This document shows, one piece after another, positions 12,359 through 24,500 of a DNA stretch of 64,000 bases (positions within the stretch are counted from its first letter, which is position 1; each line of letters begins with the position of its first letter). Location of the stretch: assembly GCA_013396995.1 (NCBI GenBank), contig VWZP01006004.1, positions 831,304 through 895,303 of the forward strand, given 5' to 3'. Source of the stretch: Dicaeum eximium. Lineage: Eukaryota > Chordata > Aves > Passeriformes > Dicaeidae. The translations under genes and the position numbers were made by a program. The notes under the pieces are model-generated. The model was not told where the DNA came from, did not search any database, and saw nothing but the letters and a program-made list of their open reading frames with translations.

Positions 12359-15039
12359 CAACAGAATGAGGCATCACAGCCATTTGCTCAAATTTGGTGT
12401 GTAAGGGGTAAAACTGTAATGAGGGTGTGAGTACTCTGACAGTAAGAGCTCTCTGCTGCACTTCAGAATGCAGCCCCTGTCTTCAGCTCGAGCCTGTTCA
12501 CTGAGCTTTTCATTCTGGCTTCTCCCTTGAAATCTGGATGCGTGTTAAGATAACACAGCCAAGCATTCTGCCCTAGGATGGGTGACCTGGACTGGCAGCT
12601 GCTGTAAGAGCAGGCAGGCTGGGATGACAGAATTTTTGTGCTTTATTAGTCACAGTGATCTTGAGGCACATGGCAGGACCAGCAGCCTTTGCAAAAATGT
12701 ATTGTACTAAGTGCTGTAAGGGCAGATATTGAAGAGGAATACCTCAATTTCCTCCATAACAAAGCAGAATTGAACTTTGCTTGTGATAGACCAGCTGCAC
12801 TTGTTTGCTCTTTTATGAGCAATGGTTCTTGACAAGCCTGAATGTCTCCAAATAAATAGAAATAATTCAGACATTTCTAGTCCAAAATTGCTTTTTTGGT
12901 TCAATTGTAAATTAGATTTTTCTGTTTGAACCCATAAGAACTATCCAAAGTGGGGTGATGCATGTTCAGCTAGCAAAAAGATATAGCTAGAGGTATCATA
13001 GCCCACATGTATCACTAAGAAAGAAACAGTGCTTTTGAAGTTGCCTTGTGATCACTTGCTTTCCACCAGAGGGAAAATGTGACACTGTCATGGAATACCA
13101 GCATATGAATGCTTCTTGAATTAAGTCTGGGACAGAACATCAGCACCAATGTATGGAGTCTGAAACACACACTAAGAGCAAGAAACTCTGATGGGAGGAG
13201 CATTTCCTTGTGCCTTTTTAATTTTTCAGCAAAGGATACTCAGTACTTAGAAGAAATGCTGCTTCTTTCTGTCCTCTAATGTTATCCCTCAGCATTCTGG
13301 AGGATCAAAAAGGTCTTAAAAGAAATGTCTTTCTGAAATGGATGTCATAAATCAGAGAAATATCCAATGACAAAATATTTAAAAGCATTAAATTTATATG
13401 ACCCAAAGGACACATTTATGGAACTACACACAGAGTCAAATTTTCAGAGCCAACCCCAAGGTGTGCCTCAAACCACTGTAAGGTGCCAAACAAATATTTG
13501 GATGTAAATAGTATCAAAGAATAGTTGGAGTCTGAAAAGATTCTGACACCAGGGACTGGAATCTATTTCACCAAAGGGCTTCTCCAAACCTTTGGATTTG
13601 GGTTAAATACGATTTTTGTAATGTAAGATGTTCTATTATTAGAAGGGATGTAAATTCTGTCTACCCAAGAGTTTGGATTTTATGCAGCTGGAAATAAGGC
13701 TATCTATGACTTTGCCTTTCCTAGACTTCATTCTCTCCTGTTGCCAGTTACCATTACAGTAACCTTAGAAAGGACTTAGTTGCTTAAACAAGTGCACTGT
13801 TCTTTTTGAGATGTCCTAGAAAATCCTCTATCCATAAGTACACATCTAACAGGTGAGAAACTCATACCTGGCAGCCCTGTGCAGGCTCAACTCACCAGCA
13901 TTTGTGCACCTGACTTATCCTCTCTCTGTGTACTGTTGGAATTAAATCCTGTTCCCCCATATTCTAAACCTACAGATCCTGATAAAACCATGAATCCCTG
14001 TCCCCTCAGCTGGTGGTGGCAATCAGTAAATAGAAAGCTCTTAAAAGCAAAGCAGCTCTGCCCAAGGACAGAGGTATTACATATACTAAATCTGAATGTC
14101 CCCTAAACAGAAGCTCTGAGTGAAAACAGCAAAAAATGTCACAACATACCCAATTCCGTGTAAGCTGGATGTTGCCAATAACATCAGAGTTCAGTTCAGC
14201 TCATCCAGGCTTTTTGGCAGACATGGGAAATTACAACAGAATAGGAAAGCCTACAGAGAAGGCATCAAAGCATAAAGCATATTTTAGTGGGGCACACTTC
14301 AAAAAGAAATAGATGAACTTTATGGCTAGATAAGGGAAAAAAGAAAAGTCTTTGGAACAACAAAATCTCATCACTCTGATCAGAAATCATGCCTTATATT
14401 CCTGGATTTCATTGTATTCCCTGCAAATCAATCCTAGCTGTTTGTGTATGTGCTCCATCCTGGTCACAGTTATTGTAAAAAATTTCAATAGCAAATATCT
14501 GTAGAAAGAACTGTCCACAAGATAGACATTTTTTCAAATTCTTCATTGGGAGAGACTGGGAAAGGTTGACTTTAATGAATATATTGTCTGTGAGCCCATT
14601 GAAGAATAGGTATTGGGACCCTGAATAATGTATATTTTATGCACTGCAGATATCCAGCCACAGTAGATTTTACCACAAAACCTAAAACCTTACAATATGT
14701 TATTTCTGTGTTAAACTAAAAAAGCTCTTTTTCTGTTTAAGCACCACTAAGTAGTGAACTGCCTAGTGATCTTGAATATAAGGACATTTGGCATCTGGTT
14801 TTGATGGAAAACAAACCCCATCATCTGTCCATGGCTTGTAATTATCCCTTTTCAATGCTTTTCCTGACTGCGTGACTGAAAAATTATCCATCTGCAGCTT
14901 GAAAAGACAATCTCCATTTCATCCTCCAGAGGTGAAACATTCCACAGAAGATCAGGACTGCACCTCAGGCAGGGTGCCTCTGCATTAGCAAAAGGTGTAT
15001 GTTTTACACATCTGCCTGCTTTGCTGCATCTCAAAAGAC
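12359..15039. other. Noncoding sequence, no gene recognised
   Basis: Unique AT-rich sequence with no supported gene, RNA or repeat. A 75-codon frame at 13879-14106 has no recognisable features. Confidence 0.55.
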
Positions 15040-15300
15040 ACCAATGTAAACTGTAATTACATGTATTCAGAAAGAAACAACATCCAGCATAAACATGTTT
15101 ATGAGAAGACTCTCTGATTCAGAATTCAATATAATATGAGCCTGACTAATTGAAATCCATGTGTTTCTAATGATCATACATTTCCACTTCATGAAATCAG
15201 CATAGGAGTCTCTCATTCTTATTGTAAATCTAATTTGGCTCTTGTAAATAATTAAAGAATCTATGTGATGCTTTTCAAGTGACACTTGCTCAATGATCAG
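15040..15300. promoter_or_regulatory. Possible conserved noncoding element
   Basis: Low-complexity-free, AT-rich sequence containing GTAATTACATG near 15053, ACTAATTGAAATC near 15145 and AATAATTAAAG near 15247. This density of TAATTR-type homeodomain words without a simple repeat is typical of developmental enhancers. The call is inferred from motif density alone. Confidence 0.2.
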
Positions 15301-16896
15301 TCATGGGGGCAGCTTGGAATGAGAGGATGGCTTCTAAAATATGGGATAGCTCACATGGAAAGCATTACCATAGGAAAAGCACCTCTGAGGAGAGCTTGAC
15401 AGAGTGCAGGTGACTTATCTGTTTGGAAGATGCAAGATGTAGAGCAGCTGACTTGGCAGGACCCGAGGAAAAATGTGATAAGTGAACACCAAATACCCAG
15501 AGATGCTACAAGTGCTGAGTGATAGCAACATTTCAGCATAATCCTTCTCGGGAATGGTGTCACATGCTCTGATATATACTGAGCTGGTGTCTGGCTTTGC
15601 TCTATACCACAGAAAATATGCAGACAATAAGAGAAAATATTAGTGTGTGTGCATGCATGTGTGAGACACAGTGAGTGGGGGAGTATAAACCAGTGACCTT
15701 TAATGGATGGAGTCAGAAGCAATCAACTTCACATCAGAAGATCAACTGAATGTCAGAAGCTTTTCAGAGTGGCAACACTGTCAGATATTCCCATTTAGCT
15801 TAAATTTTTGAGCTTCATAAGCAGGATGGTTCCACCAATATATTTTCAAAGTTCCTAGGAAACAATGGGAAAGTTCCTAGACAGTGGTGTCTTTGTACCA
15901 GGATGTCTGTGTCTGGTAAACTTAAAAATACCAACCTCATTTTCACAAAATGTAGATAGATTACTTATTTTCTTTTTTTTTTTTTTTGGTATGGGGAACA
16001 TCACCACAATTTTAAGATCTTCCCCTCCCACCTTTAAGGGAACAAGTCACATTTATGTCACATTTACTTACCCTGTATTACACCTAATTTTGAGCAAATG
16101 TAAGGTGTTTCATGTTTCTTATACACAACAGAAGTTTGTAAAACAAATGAAGATTTGTCTAGTGCTCTTTGTTTCATTTCAGTTTCTCCTAGGTTTTGAG
16201 GCTCTTGTGTTTCCAATGCTTCCAAGATATTTGCTCCACAATGCATTTTTTTAAAGTCTCACTTTGTTTTTATTGGTTTGTTTGGGGTTTTTTTTCCCCC
16301 TAGAAGTTGTTGAGTAAACTATTTGAAATTCTGGACTAGGCAACACCAGAGCAGAACAAAATGGTATCATCAGCTCTTCTTGCTCCAGGTTTTACAGGAC
16401 TAAATATGCCTTTTTACCCTTTTCTCATCAAAATCATCTTCTGTTCCAGAAAACCTGCTTCTGTGGGACCAACCAGGTACTACTGAAGTATTTTTCTAAT
16501 GGAAAAGTTTTCTGTGAGGACATGGGGATCTGACTAAGCTGCTGTATTTCACAGAGAAGTCTTGATTACACAGGACTTTTCTGTGCTTCATTTCTGAGAG
16601 GCTCAGGAGCAGTGCTTCAGTTTCACAATATAATAATGTGCAATTCAGTTAGCTCAGTCTAATCCAGTCCGTTGCAAACACTTTTACAAAGGCATTTTGG
16701 CATTATCAAGAAGTTTGAAACTTCTGGTTTCTTGAAAACCTCGAATCTTCAACCTTTTAATCAACTCAGTTTGAAATTCTGAGTTTTAGATGTAACGTGG
16801 GTGGATGGATAGTATGCTGAAGTTAAGTGAAATTCTGGTGCCTTTCCAGAAATTCTGAGTTTATTCACAATCTGTTACTAATCCAACACTGAATTT
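15301..16896. other. Noncoding sequence, no gene recognised
   Basis: Includes a TG-rich patch at about 15642-15662 and a run of 15 T at 15973-15987. A 129-codon + strand frame spans the T run (15865-16254); the run contributes a polyphenylalanine tract and the rest has no domain, so it is not called as a gene. Confidence 0.55.
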
Positions 16897-16945
16897 TAGA
16901 ATCATAGAAATTGCCACTTAGATTGAAGGGAACTATGGCCAGGTT
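16897..16945 (-). repeat. CR1 LINE 3' end remnant
   Basis: Reading the + strand, AGAATCATAGAA (16898-16909) is the reverse complement of the short repeated TTCTATGATTCT word that ends avian CR1 elements. It is followed by TTAGATTGAAGGGAACTATG, which matches the usual reverse-complement CR1 tail (a 'ttggaagggacctctgg'-like word) with several changes. The order and spacing are as expected for a minus-strand 5'-truncated copy. The fragment is short and diverged, so subfamily cannot be assigned. Confidence 0.5.
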
Positions 16946-18089
16946 TATGAGGCAAGTCTAAAAATTCAGAAAGAATAAAAAAACATGATTAAGCTATGAT
17001 GCACCACAGGCCAGACAGACACCTCCTATTGTGGTTGTCAGTTTTTTAGGTAATTTGCAGCTGGAGGAACCTGGGAGCTGTATCAATGTCTGATAAATAC
17101 TTAAGGAATCCCAGCAGCACTTGAGGTTCTCTTGCTACTCTCTTGCATTTGCCTCAATTGCAGCTAACAATTATTGCTTGCAATTGCTCCATGGAGGGAA
17201 GAGGAATCAGTGCAAAAAGAGGTCAGAGAGCTGAGAACAGAGCTAATGTGCACACAAGCTTCCAATGTTTTCTGTGATGGTGTTGTGATCCTGTCCCCTA
17301 GTTAATTTTTGGCAGTGCTGCAGTTTCTGTGCGTTGGTTTTGGTGATGCTATTGAAGCTGGAGTCCAGATTTATTGAGAAAAAATGGGCTTTTCCCTGTG
17401 TTAGTGTCTGCTCTGTGAGTATCTTTGGGGGACAAAAAACCCTAGATGTCTGGAAAGTTTTTGCTCCTGCTTGAGCTACAGATTCCAGATAGATTAAGAC
17501 ATTTTGTGAGTTTTCTAAGAGCATGGTCCTGAGCTTCCAATATACCTTGTTTATCTGTATTTTTGGACTCAAGAAAGGTCTTGATTTCAATTGCTTCTAC
17601 CCAAGCTGGGGTGTTCCCTGAAGATGCACTGTCTCTCCAGACATGGTTGTGCATGACAGGCCAGTTTCTGTGGGAAAGAAGCTGGCATGTGATGATCAGA
17701 AAGGGACCAGAATGATCTTCCATCAGCTCCCCACCCTGGAGCACCAGGGAGCTACACTCCCAGTTTGTATCCAAGTTTACTTTTTATTTAGGCACAGATA
17801 AGATTTCTCAAAATTAATCCTTGGAAGTTTTTGTTGTAAACCTGCTTTTTATAATTTTTCTGTTAATTTTGAACAGAATCCAGTCATGATCACATGCACC
17901 AGTTTAATCAGGCAACGGCTACATCTAAAATCTACAAAGATTTTTCTCAGCCTTCAAGTCTAAGTCTTCTATAAAGACATCAAAGTTGAGCACTATTTAC
18001 ATTATACAACTTGCTCTTTCTCTACATTAGAGGCTGGACTACTCCCTCCAGAAATGTGCTAAATGCTCTATGCAATACAAAGCAGCTTC
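16946..18089. other. Noncoding sequence, no gene recognised
   Basis: Two overlapping minus-strand frames of 115 and 110 codons (17243-17590 and 17442-17774) share the region in different phases. Neither shows a recognisable domain. Nothing else stands out. Confidence 0.55.
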
Positions 18090-18760
18090 TGGCCAGAACA
18101 TGTTCCTTTTTAACACTCGGGTCATAAAGTGCCTATTAAAAGGACATTAAAGCCAAAGAAAATCTATCCAAAGCTCTGGATAAGGCCCACGCTGGAGAAT
18201 ATGCTATATAAGCATGCTCATAAATCACTAAAATTAGGATTGGATCTATCATTAATAAGTAAAGTTCAAGGACAGCCTTTATCTTGTTAAATTATCCAAA
18301 TTTTGCTGTCTATTAGCATACCATTTAGAATGTAAGAATGGCTGTAGGGGTTTTTTCACCCTTCTTGGTAATGACATATTATGCAGAATAAAAAGCCATA
18401 GCAACTGTTCTAAGATGCAATAATAATGCTGGAATTATTCTTTGGGGGAGGTTGTTGTATTAAGCAGCAAGTAATTAATGGTAAATTGCACTGGAAATTC
18501 TTGGAAAAAAGACAAATTACACACGCTTTTGTACTCATACCCAGCAAGTCCCATGTAATTAACAATATTAAGATAAATAGGAGAAGAATTATTAATGATG
18601 AGATTAACTTCACATTGTAGTGCAAACAGATGTATTTCATCTATGTATGTGGTAGGAATTGAGATTTAGTTGTAATTACTAAAAATATCTGACATTATTT
18701 CTTTGTGGAAATTCACCACAGAGCTATCGATTATTATTCAGTCCCTGACATTTGTGCTGT
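18090..18760. promoter_or_regulatory. Candidate conserved enhancer-like element
   Basis: This is the most enhancer-like stretch of the window. It is AT-rich without simple repeats and has homeodomain cores TAATTA at 18472-18477, 18556-18561 and 18673-18678, further AATTATT and ATTAATGA words, ATCGAT at 18726-18731, and the palindrome GAACATGTTC at 18096-18105, which fits a p53-type half site (RRRCWWGYYY). Open frames on both strands are short (76 codons or fewer). Ancient vertebrate noncoding elements often look like this. I have no alignment, so conservation is a prediction and not an observation. Confidence 0.3.
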
Positions 18761-19229
18761 GACTTCTGTCCCCACAGATCAGCTTTGCTGAGTGGATTGA
18801 GGGGTATTTTGTTGGAGCTGAAACTGCTTGAGAACATGAAACACTCTAGATTATGGGGGTCAAACCCTCTGTAAGCACCAAGCTGCAGTGACCAAGAAAT
18901 ATGTCATAAATTACTGTCAGAGAAGGGGGCTGACCCACTTACCACTCTATTAATTTCAGGTTCATGAGTTAACTCACCATTAAAAAACAAGAACAAGCAG
19001 GGAATTGCCAGAAATGAAAAGGCAGCACGTAACAACAGAAGGCAACTATTTCAGCCTGGAAGTGAAGGTTGGTGTACCCAGACAAAATTCCAAAGGCAAG
19101 AGGTGTAGCTGAACAATTTCCCCATTGGAATTAGTCTTCCATAGTGGAAGTGATTGTTCTGTGCATCTTGGATCTTGGACATAGGAGGAAATCTAAAGAC
19201 TACTTTGGGATTCAGAAGAAAGTTTTCCG
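18761..19229. other. Noncoding sequence, no gene recognised
   Basis: Nothing identifiable beyond unique sequence. Confidence 0.5.
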
Positions 19230-19280
19230 TTTCTTGCTTTAGTTCAGTGTCTTTGTACCTCAGTTTCCCCACCTATGCCA
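19230..19280 (+). repeat. MIR-like SINE trace
   Basis: GTACCTCAGTTTCCCCACCT (from about 19255) closely resembles the 'gtgcctcagtttccccatct' word near the 3' end of the MIR core. The preceding TTTCTTGCTTTAGTTCAGTG is consistent with the pyrimidine-rich stretch that sits there in MIR, though diverged. MIR elements are old and present in bird genomes only as decayed traces. Confidence 0.4.
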
Positions 19281-21499
19281 ACTTGCTATGGGTTCTCAGG
19301 CATTTCAAAGTATGTTGACAGAATGACCTAAGTGAGGGCAGTTTTGTTTCCAGATAGAATCATGCCTGCTAATATCAGCTGAAGGGCTGTTGCCTTGAGG
19401 GAAGGTCCAGAGATCTCAAACCACAAAGACCATTTCTTCTATGACTTCCCCAACCACTGATTTTCCCACCTCCCTAAGGAGCTCCTTGAATTCTGTTTAA
19501 TTCTGGGATCTGACCAGCTATTACAGTAGACTTTGCCTATGTTCACCTTGATGCAGGCCCTTCACACAGTGGCTTTGAATTTGGGGATGAACAGAATGTC
19601 ACTTTGGTGCCATCTGTGAGCATTTTGCTTAATGAAACCATGACCAGGAAGAAAGAGAGTTGTGTTTGCATGAGCACAAAGGCAGGGAGAACTGAAAAAC
19701 CCTGCCTTGTTCAACCTCACTGACACAGAAGAGCAAACACTAGAGCTTTGAGGTTAATTAATCAAGGTTCTCAGAAATGCAGATCCTTATCTGGTGGGTT
19801 TGAGCCCACCTCAAATCGTCAGGGATGGAGGGCAGTGAGTGAGTTCTGCCTGCTTTGTTCAGCAAGAGCTGGGGACCCCAGCAGAGCCTGTGTTCCATTA
19901 GGAACCTCCAGGTTTACTATCAGTAGTAATTAACCATCCCAGCGGGCAGGCTGGGGCTGAGTGTCTGTGGGAGCACAGATATGGGATGGAGTCTGCTCAG
20001 GCCATGCTGCCCCACGCTCAGCTGGTCACTGCAGTGTCCCAGTGTGCTTGGTACCTGCTGTCATCCTCACACATTCCCTTTCTCAGGGAAAGGTGAATGA
20101 AAGGATTTCATTTTCCCTGCCAGTCAAGTAGAGTGGTGGCTCTCGTGAGAACCCAACTGCACTCAAAGTCATTCAGCTTTTTGCTAGCCATAGGAATTAT
20201 AGAATTTTTTTTCTGCTCTTGAATTATATTTCCTTTTGCCCTTTTTTTTTTTATTTTTAAATATAAAGACACTTCTGTGCCTTTTTGAAGGTAAAATAAT
20301 TATCTCCTGAATGTAGAGGTGGCAGATTGTGTGTCTCTTCAGGGACTTTCAAAGCTTTGCTATGGGGTCTGTATTTTCTAATATATCTGTGCAGTATCTG
20401 ACACAAAAGGATTCTACTTTTGGTTAGGGTCTGCAAATTGGTCCTTGAAGGGAACATGAGGGTACTGTATCATAATTAATACAACTTTATGTATTTTCAT
20501 ATGAGTGCACTGCAGTTGTGACAAACTGCATTCCTTTATTAGGATTTGAAAAATCTTTACACAATCTGAGCCTAGGCAGACACAGAGGTAGGGGTCTATT
20601 AGAAGAAACTGAAGACCGCTGGAGACAAGAGAAGGCAAAATTATTAGAGAAGAGAGGACCTTTGGGATACACTTTCTGTTATTCTTATTTTACAGTACTG
20701 AATTAAGTTGTTTAAACCTATAATTTGAAGGTTATGTTGAGGAAAGCATGCTTCCTGAGATTGCTTAATGCACTTTTTAACCTGTTTTATGTGGTAACAA
20801 GATGATTTTTTAGCTGTCTCTGGTGGTTACATCTCACATTTCTTTGCTGCCAAGATGGTTCTTAATTGTTCGTTTAACTGTGGGATTTCCACAGGTCTTT
20901 TTAGTTTCTAATGTGCCTGATGACACAAAAATGAAGGTACTTGGGAAGCTAACACATAAATAATCAACCCTTTGCATTTTTTGAGGAAGACAAAAGGTTT
21001 ACACTTAAAAGCCCTCAGGAAATGAAGCATTACTCATGTATGACCTCCACGGGTATGCTGCACTCTTGACTGTGCACATCCCTCAAGCCTGGCTTCATGT
21101 CCTCAGCAGTAATAATGACTGAGAAGACACCAAGACTAATGATTTTTTACTGTGTCCACAAAAGTGCTGCTTTAGCAACTGTAACTTCTGCTTTAAATGA
21201 GGATGTCATCAATGCAAAGGCCAGCTCTGTATTTTTCTGTGACTACAGCAGTACCATTACTGTTGAGAAAAATGACAGAGGAATGGATTTACTGTTTTAA
21301 GGGCTCCTCAATCAGTCACTGGATTCAGTGGAGAAGTGTTTGCCTAATTTATTGAGGAAGCAATCAGTCACCAGGAAATACATCCCATCCATTAAAGTAA
21401 GTCTTTGGGCCCCTGCCCAGTTCAACCAACTGACCTGATGGGTCTCTGTGAGGGTAGCCCAGACTGATAGTCCCTGACACATTTGGTGGGCTTTTTTTT
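19281..21499. other. Noncoding sequence, no gene recognised
   Basis: Contains a T run near 20243-20252 and otherwise unique sequence. No coding potential is visible. Confidence 0.55.
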
Positions 21500-21527
21500 N
21501 NNNNNNNNNNNNNNNNNNNNNNNNNNN
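21500..21527. other. Assembly gap (28 N)
   Basis: A run of 28 Ns flanked on both sides by T homopolymer (left CTTTTTTTT, right TTTTTGGG). The gap probably sits in a longer T run that short reads did not resolve. A minus-strand open frame that appears to cross it (21312-21728) includes unknown residues and is not meaningful. Confidence 0.98.
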
Positions 21528-24500
21528 TTTTTGGGTTAGTGGCCTCAGAAGAAGTGTGGAAATGATAGCATGGGGAAGGCACAAGTCTTGAGAGACATCT
21601 GGGAGATGCACAGAGAAAGGGGTCTGATTATGTCTGCTGGGGAGAGGATGAGGACATGTGGGCTCACATTCCTGACAGAGAGATCCAGGGGAGGCTTTAG
21701 AAAAGAAATGTCTGACAGGAAGGACCACTACAGGTTTTAAAGGTATAATCTAAGCATGCTAAGTATAGCTCAGTCAGTTTTCAGACCAGGCAGGATGTGG
21801 TGTCCCTCTAGGCCATTATGGTAGAGATGGATGTCACTATGCCAAGATTTTCATGCACCTTGAAAGAAACGTTCAGAAAGCAGGATGATGTTGAGGTTTA
21901 GAAGTCTCATAATCAGCCCATACTGGAGCTATCCCAGCCTTTGTGGCTTCAGGCCACTTGCCCAGCTGGGGGGGATAGAAAAGGCAGCCCACAGCCAGAA
22001 CCCCACATCCCTGGGCTCTGCAGATGTCATCCTCCACTGTAGTGAAGCCACAGTTAAGGCCACACGGAGCATCCTATGATCCCTGCAGGACTTGTTACTG
22101 AGGTTTGTCTAAACTGCCTCTCACAGCCCCTCTGCAGATCCCTCTCCTGAGTCTCAGCATCTCTCTATCCTTCATTTGCCATTAGGGGTCAGTTCCAGGA
22201 ACCAGAAATGGTCTGTGTCATTTCCAATCTTTTCTGGAGGCCAGGATTTGGCTATAGGTACTAGATGGAGAATTAAACCACAGGAAATGAAGAAAGTCAA
22301 TGCACATTGACCTGATCCTCCTCTGTTGTTCTTGCCCACTAATATATTAGACCATGATAGAAATGTTCTCCTTGCCCATGGCTTGAGGGGAGTAAACCCA
22401 ACAGCTCTTAGCAGTGACTGGTGCAAAGCACTGGCCTCCAATCCCACAGCATCCTCAAGAATAAATACATTTTACTGCAAACTGATCTGCTCTACAGTGA
22501 TCATTTTGTAGGTGACTCCTGTGATTAGGAGAGCCATTTACTTCTCCTTCAAAAAAGGACTAACTGCAGCAGAATAAATAATAGATTAAATAGCCATATA
22601 AGCTATAATAAGTCTAATGAAAACAATTTCCAAGGTTGAACACTACTGCTTCATATGTGCCTTTCTGATGGAATGTCCTGAATTTATTCTCTCACGGACA
22701 CTAGTAAAAGAGGAAAGAATGGAGTAAGAGATATTTAGTTTTGCAAACTTAACGTATTTCACTTCACTGATTTTGTTCTTTTTCTTGACAGTCATCCCTG
22801 AAATATTGTTATGACTAACATCAACTTTCATTAAAAAGAGAAGTTGGTTTTGACCCTCCATAGTCACATAAAAAAGTGAACCTGTGAGCAAAAAGCTACA
22901 AGGCACATTCTTTTTTTAAAAAATGAAACAAAACAAAAAACCACCAATACCCAAAAAATGCCTGAAATGCCGAAGTGCAAAACATATTTTTCTTTAACTT
23001 TTCTCCTTTTAAACTCGTGTCATGATTTTGAGACACATGACTCCCGGTAGCTGAAATCATTAGATTAAAAATACCGCGTATGTCAGCAGGCAAAGAGATA
23101 TCACTTCCAGCAGGCAGGTCCCTTCTGCAGCACTGTTGTCATGCTATTGATTTCTTTTGAAGTCTGCATCTTTACTATTGACTTTCCCAGCAGTGGAGAT
23201 ATTTCCTGTATTTTTTTGTATCAGCCCTGCTGGGATTTGGAGCTGAAGCATAAGTCCTTGCCCTTTCTATTTGTATTTCAAGTGCTCTATAGCACCTATG
23301 TAGCTGATCAAAAGATTCCTGTAGAAACTGAAGAGAAAGGTCATTTTTAAACTAAATCCTCAGTTTTCAGTTAAATTCTACGTTCATGTCAGAAAATGTG
23401 TCTTTTAAGTTGAGAAAATAAAGTGGATTTTTTTCAAAACATTTAAAGTTGAAAATCTTACATAGTTAAACCAGGAAACTTTTACCCTGACTGAAGACCG
23501 TCCAGCCTTTTTCTTCTGGGGTACATCTCCAACACTTACTGCACCTCCAGAAATTGTTTCTACTCTCATAACCCCCAAATATATAATTTCCTTTTCCCAG
23601 AAGCACTGGAGGTGCATCCTCTAATTTGTTATTCTCAAGATGCTTCTTTTACAAAGGTATTTGAGGCATTTCAGGTACAGGTCCTGTGAGGTACAGTGAA
23701 AGAGCTCAATATCCTCCCCAGTAGTTTCTGTCATGGTTCCACTCTGTACACTAATCCTTCCAAGTAGGTGACTTTAGTCCTGGGATTTTCTTTCTCATTC
23801 TATTTATCTGACAAAGTTATTTTTTTAAGCTCCTTGACATATTGTAAACCTTATCTACTCATTCAGGCTTTTGCTGGAGGCCAGGAGTTGGAGAGGGTTG
23901 AATTTGATTTTGCAGGTGTGAGGGAATTCATTCGAGCTGGTTCTTAGTCAATTTTGTGTTTTTTTAATTGATGTTTTATCAGTAGTGTACATGCATCCAG
24001 AAGGAATCTGCACTGGGTCATTTTTTTATGGTGTGAAAAATAAATAAAATTACATAGTTTCCCTTCATCCCATGCATACCTTTCACCTGTGGAGTCTTAT
24101 GTAAAAAATAGTGTGGATTCTTCTGGGGTCACTAATTGTCCCAAAGGTGCAAATCCCAGAAGAGAATTCACCTCTTTAGCTATACCAGGTGTTAGTCTGC
24201 TCCTGGGCACATACCATTTGTATAGAGATCAACTTGCCATATTTAACATTTTCTGGTGCCATCTCTGGTGTGCAGAAGCAGAACTGTGAGGGAGAGTCCA
24301 AGAACATTTTCCTTGAAAGTGGAACAATGTCACGCTGTTATCCTTAAAAAAAAAAAATAGTGAAAGAGAGCATAAAGTTGGTTAAAGAGCATATGCTTTG
24401 CCATATTTGAAATTTCTGCTCATGAATGGTGGCAGCAGTGCTGCAAAGCTATAGGTTTGCTATAGCCAGATAGTTTAATTTGCAGGACTTTATTGTGAGC

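Noticed and set aside
18096..18105. p53 response element
   Set aside because: Only one ten-base half site fits the consensus and no second half site is adjacent.
21312..21728. 138-codon minus-strand open frame
   Set aside because: It runs through the 28-N gap and includes unknown residues; the reading frame across the gap cannot be known.
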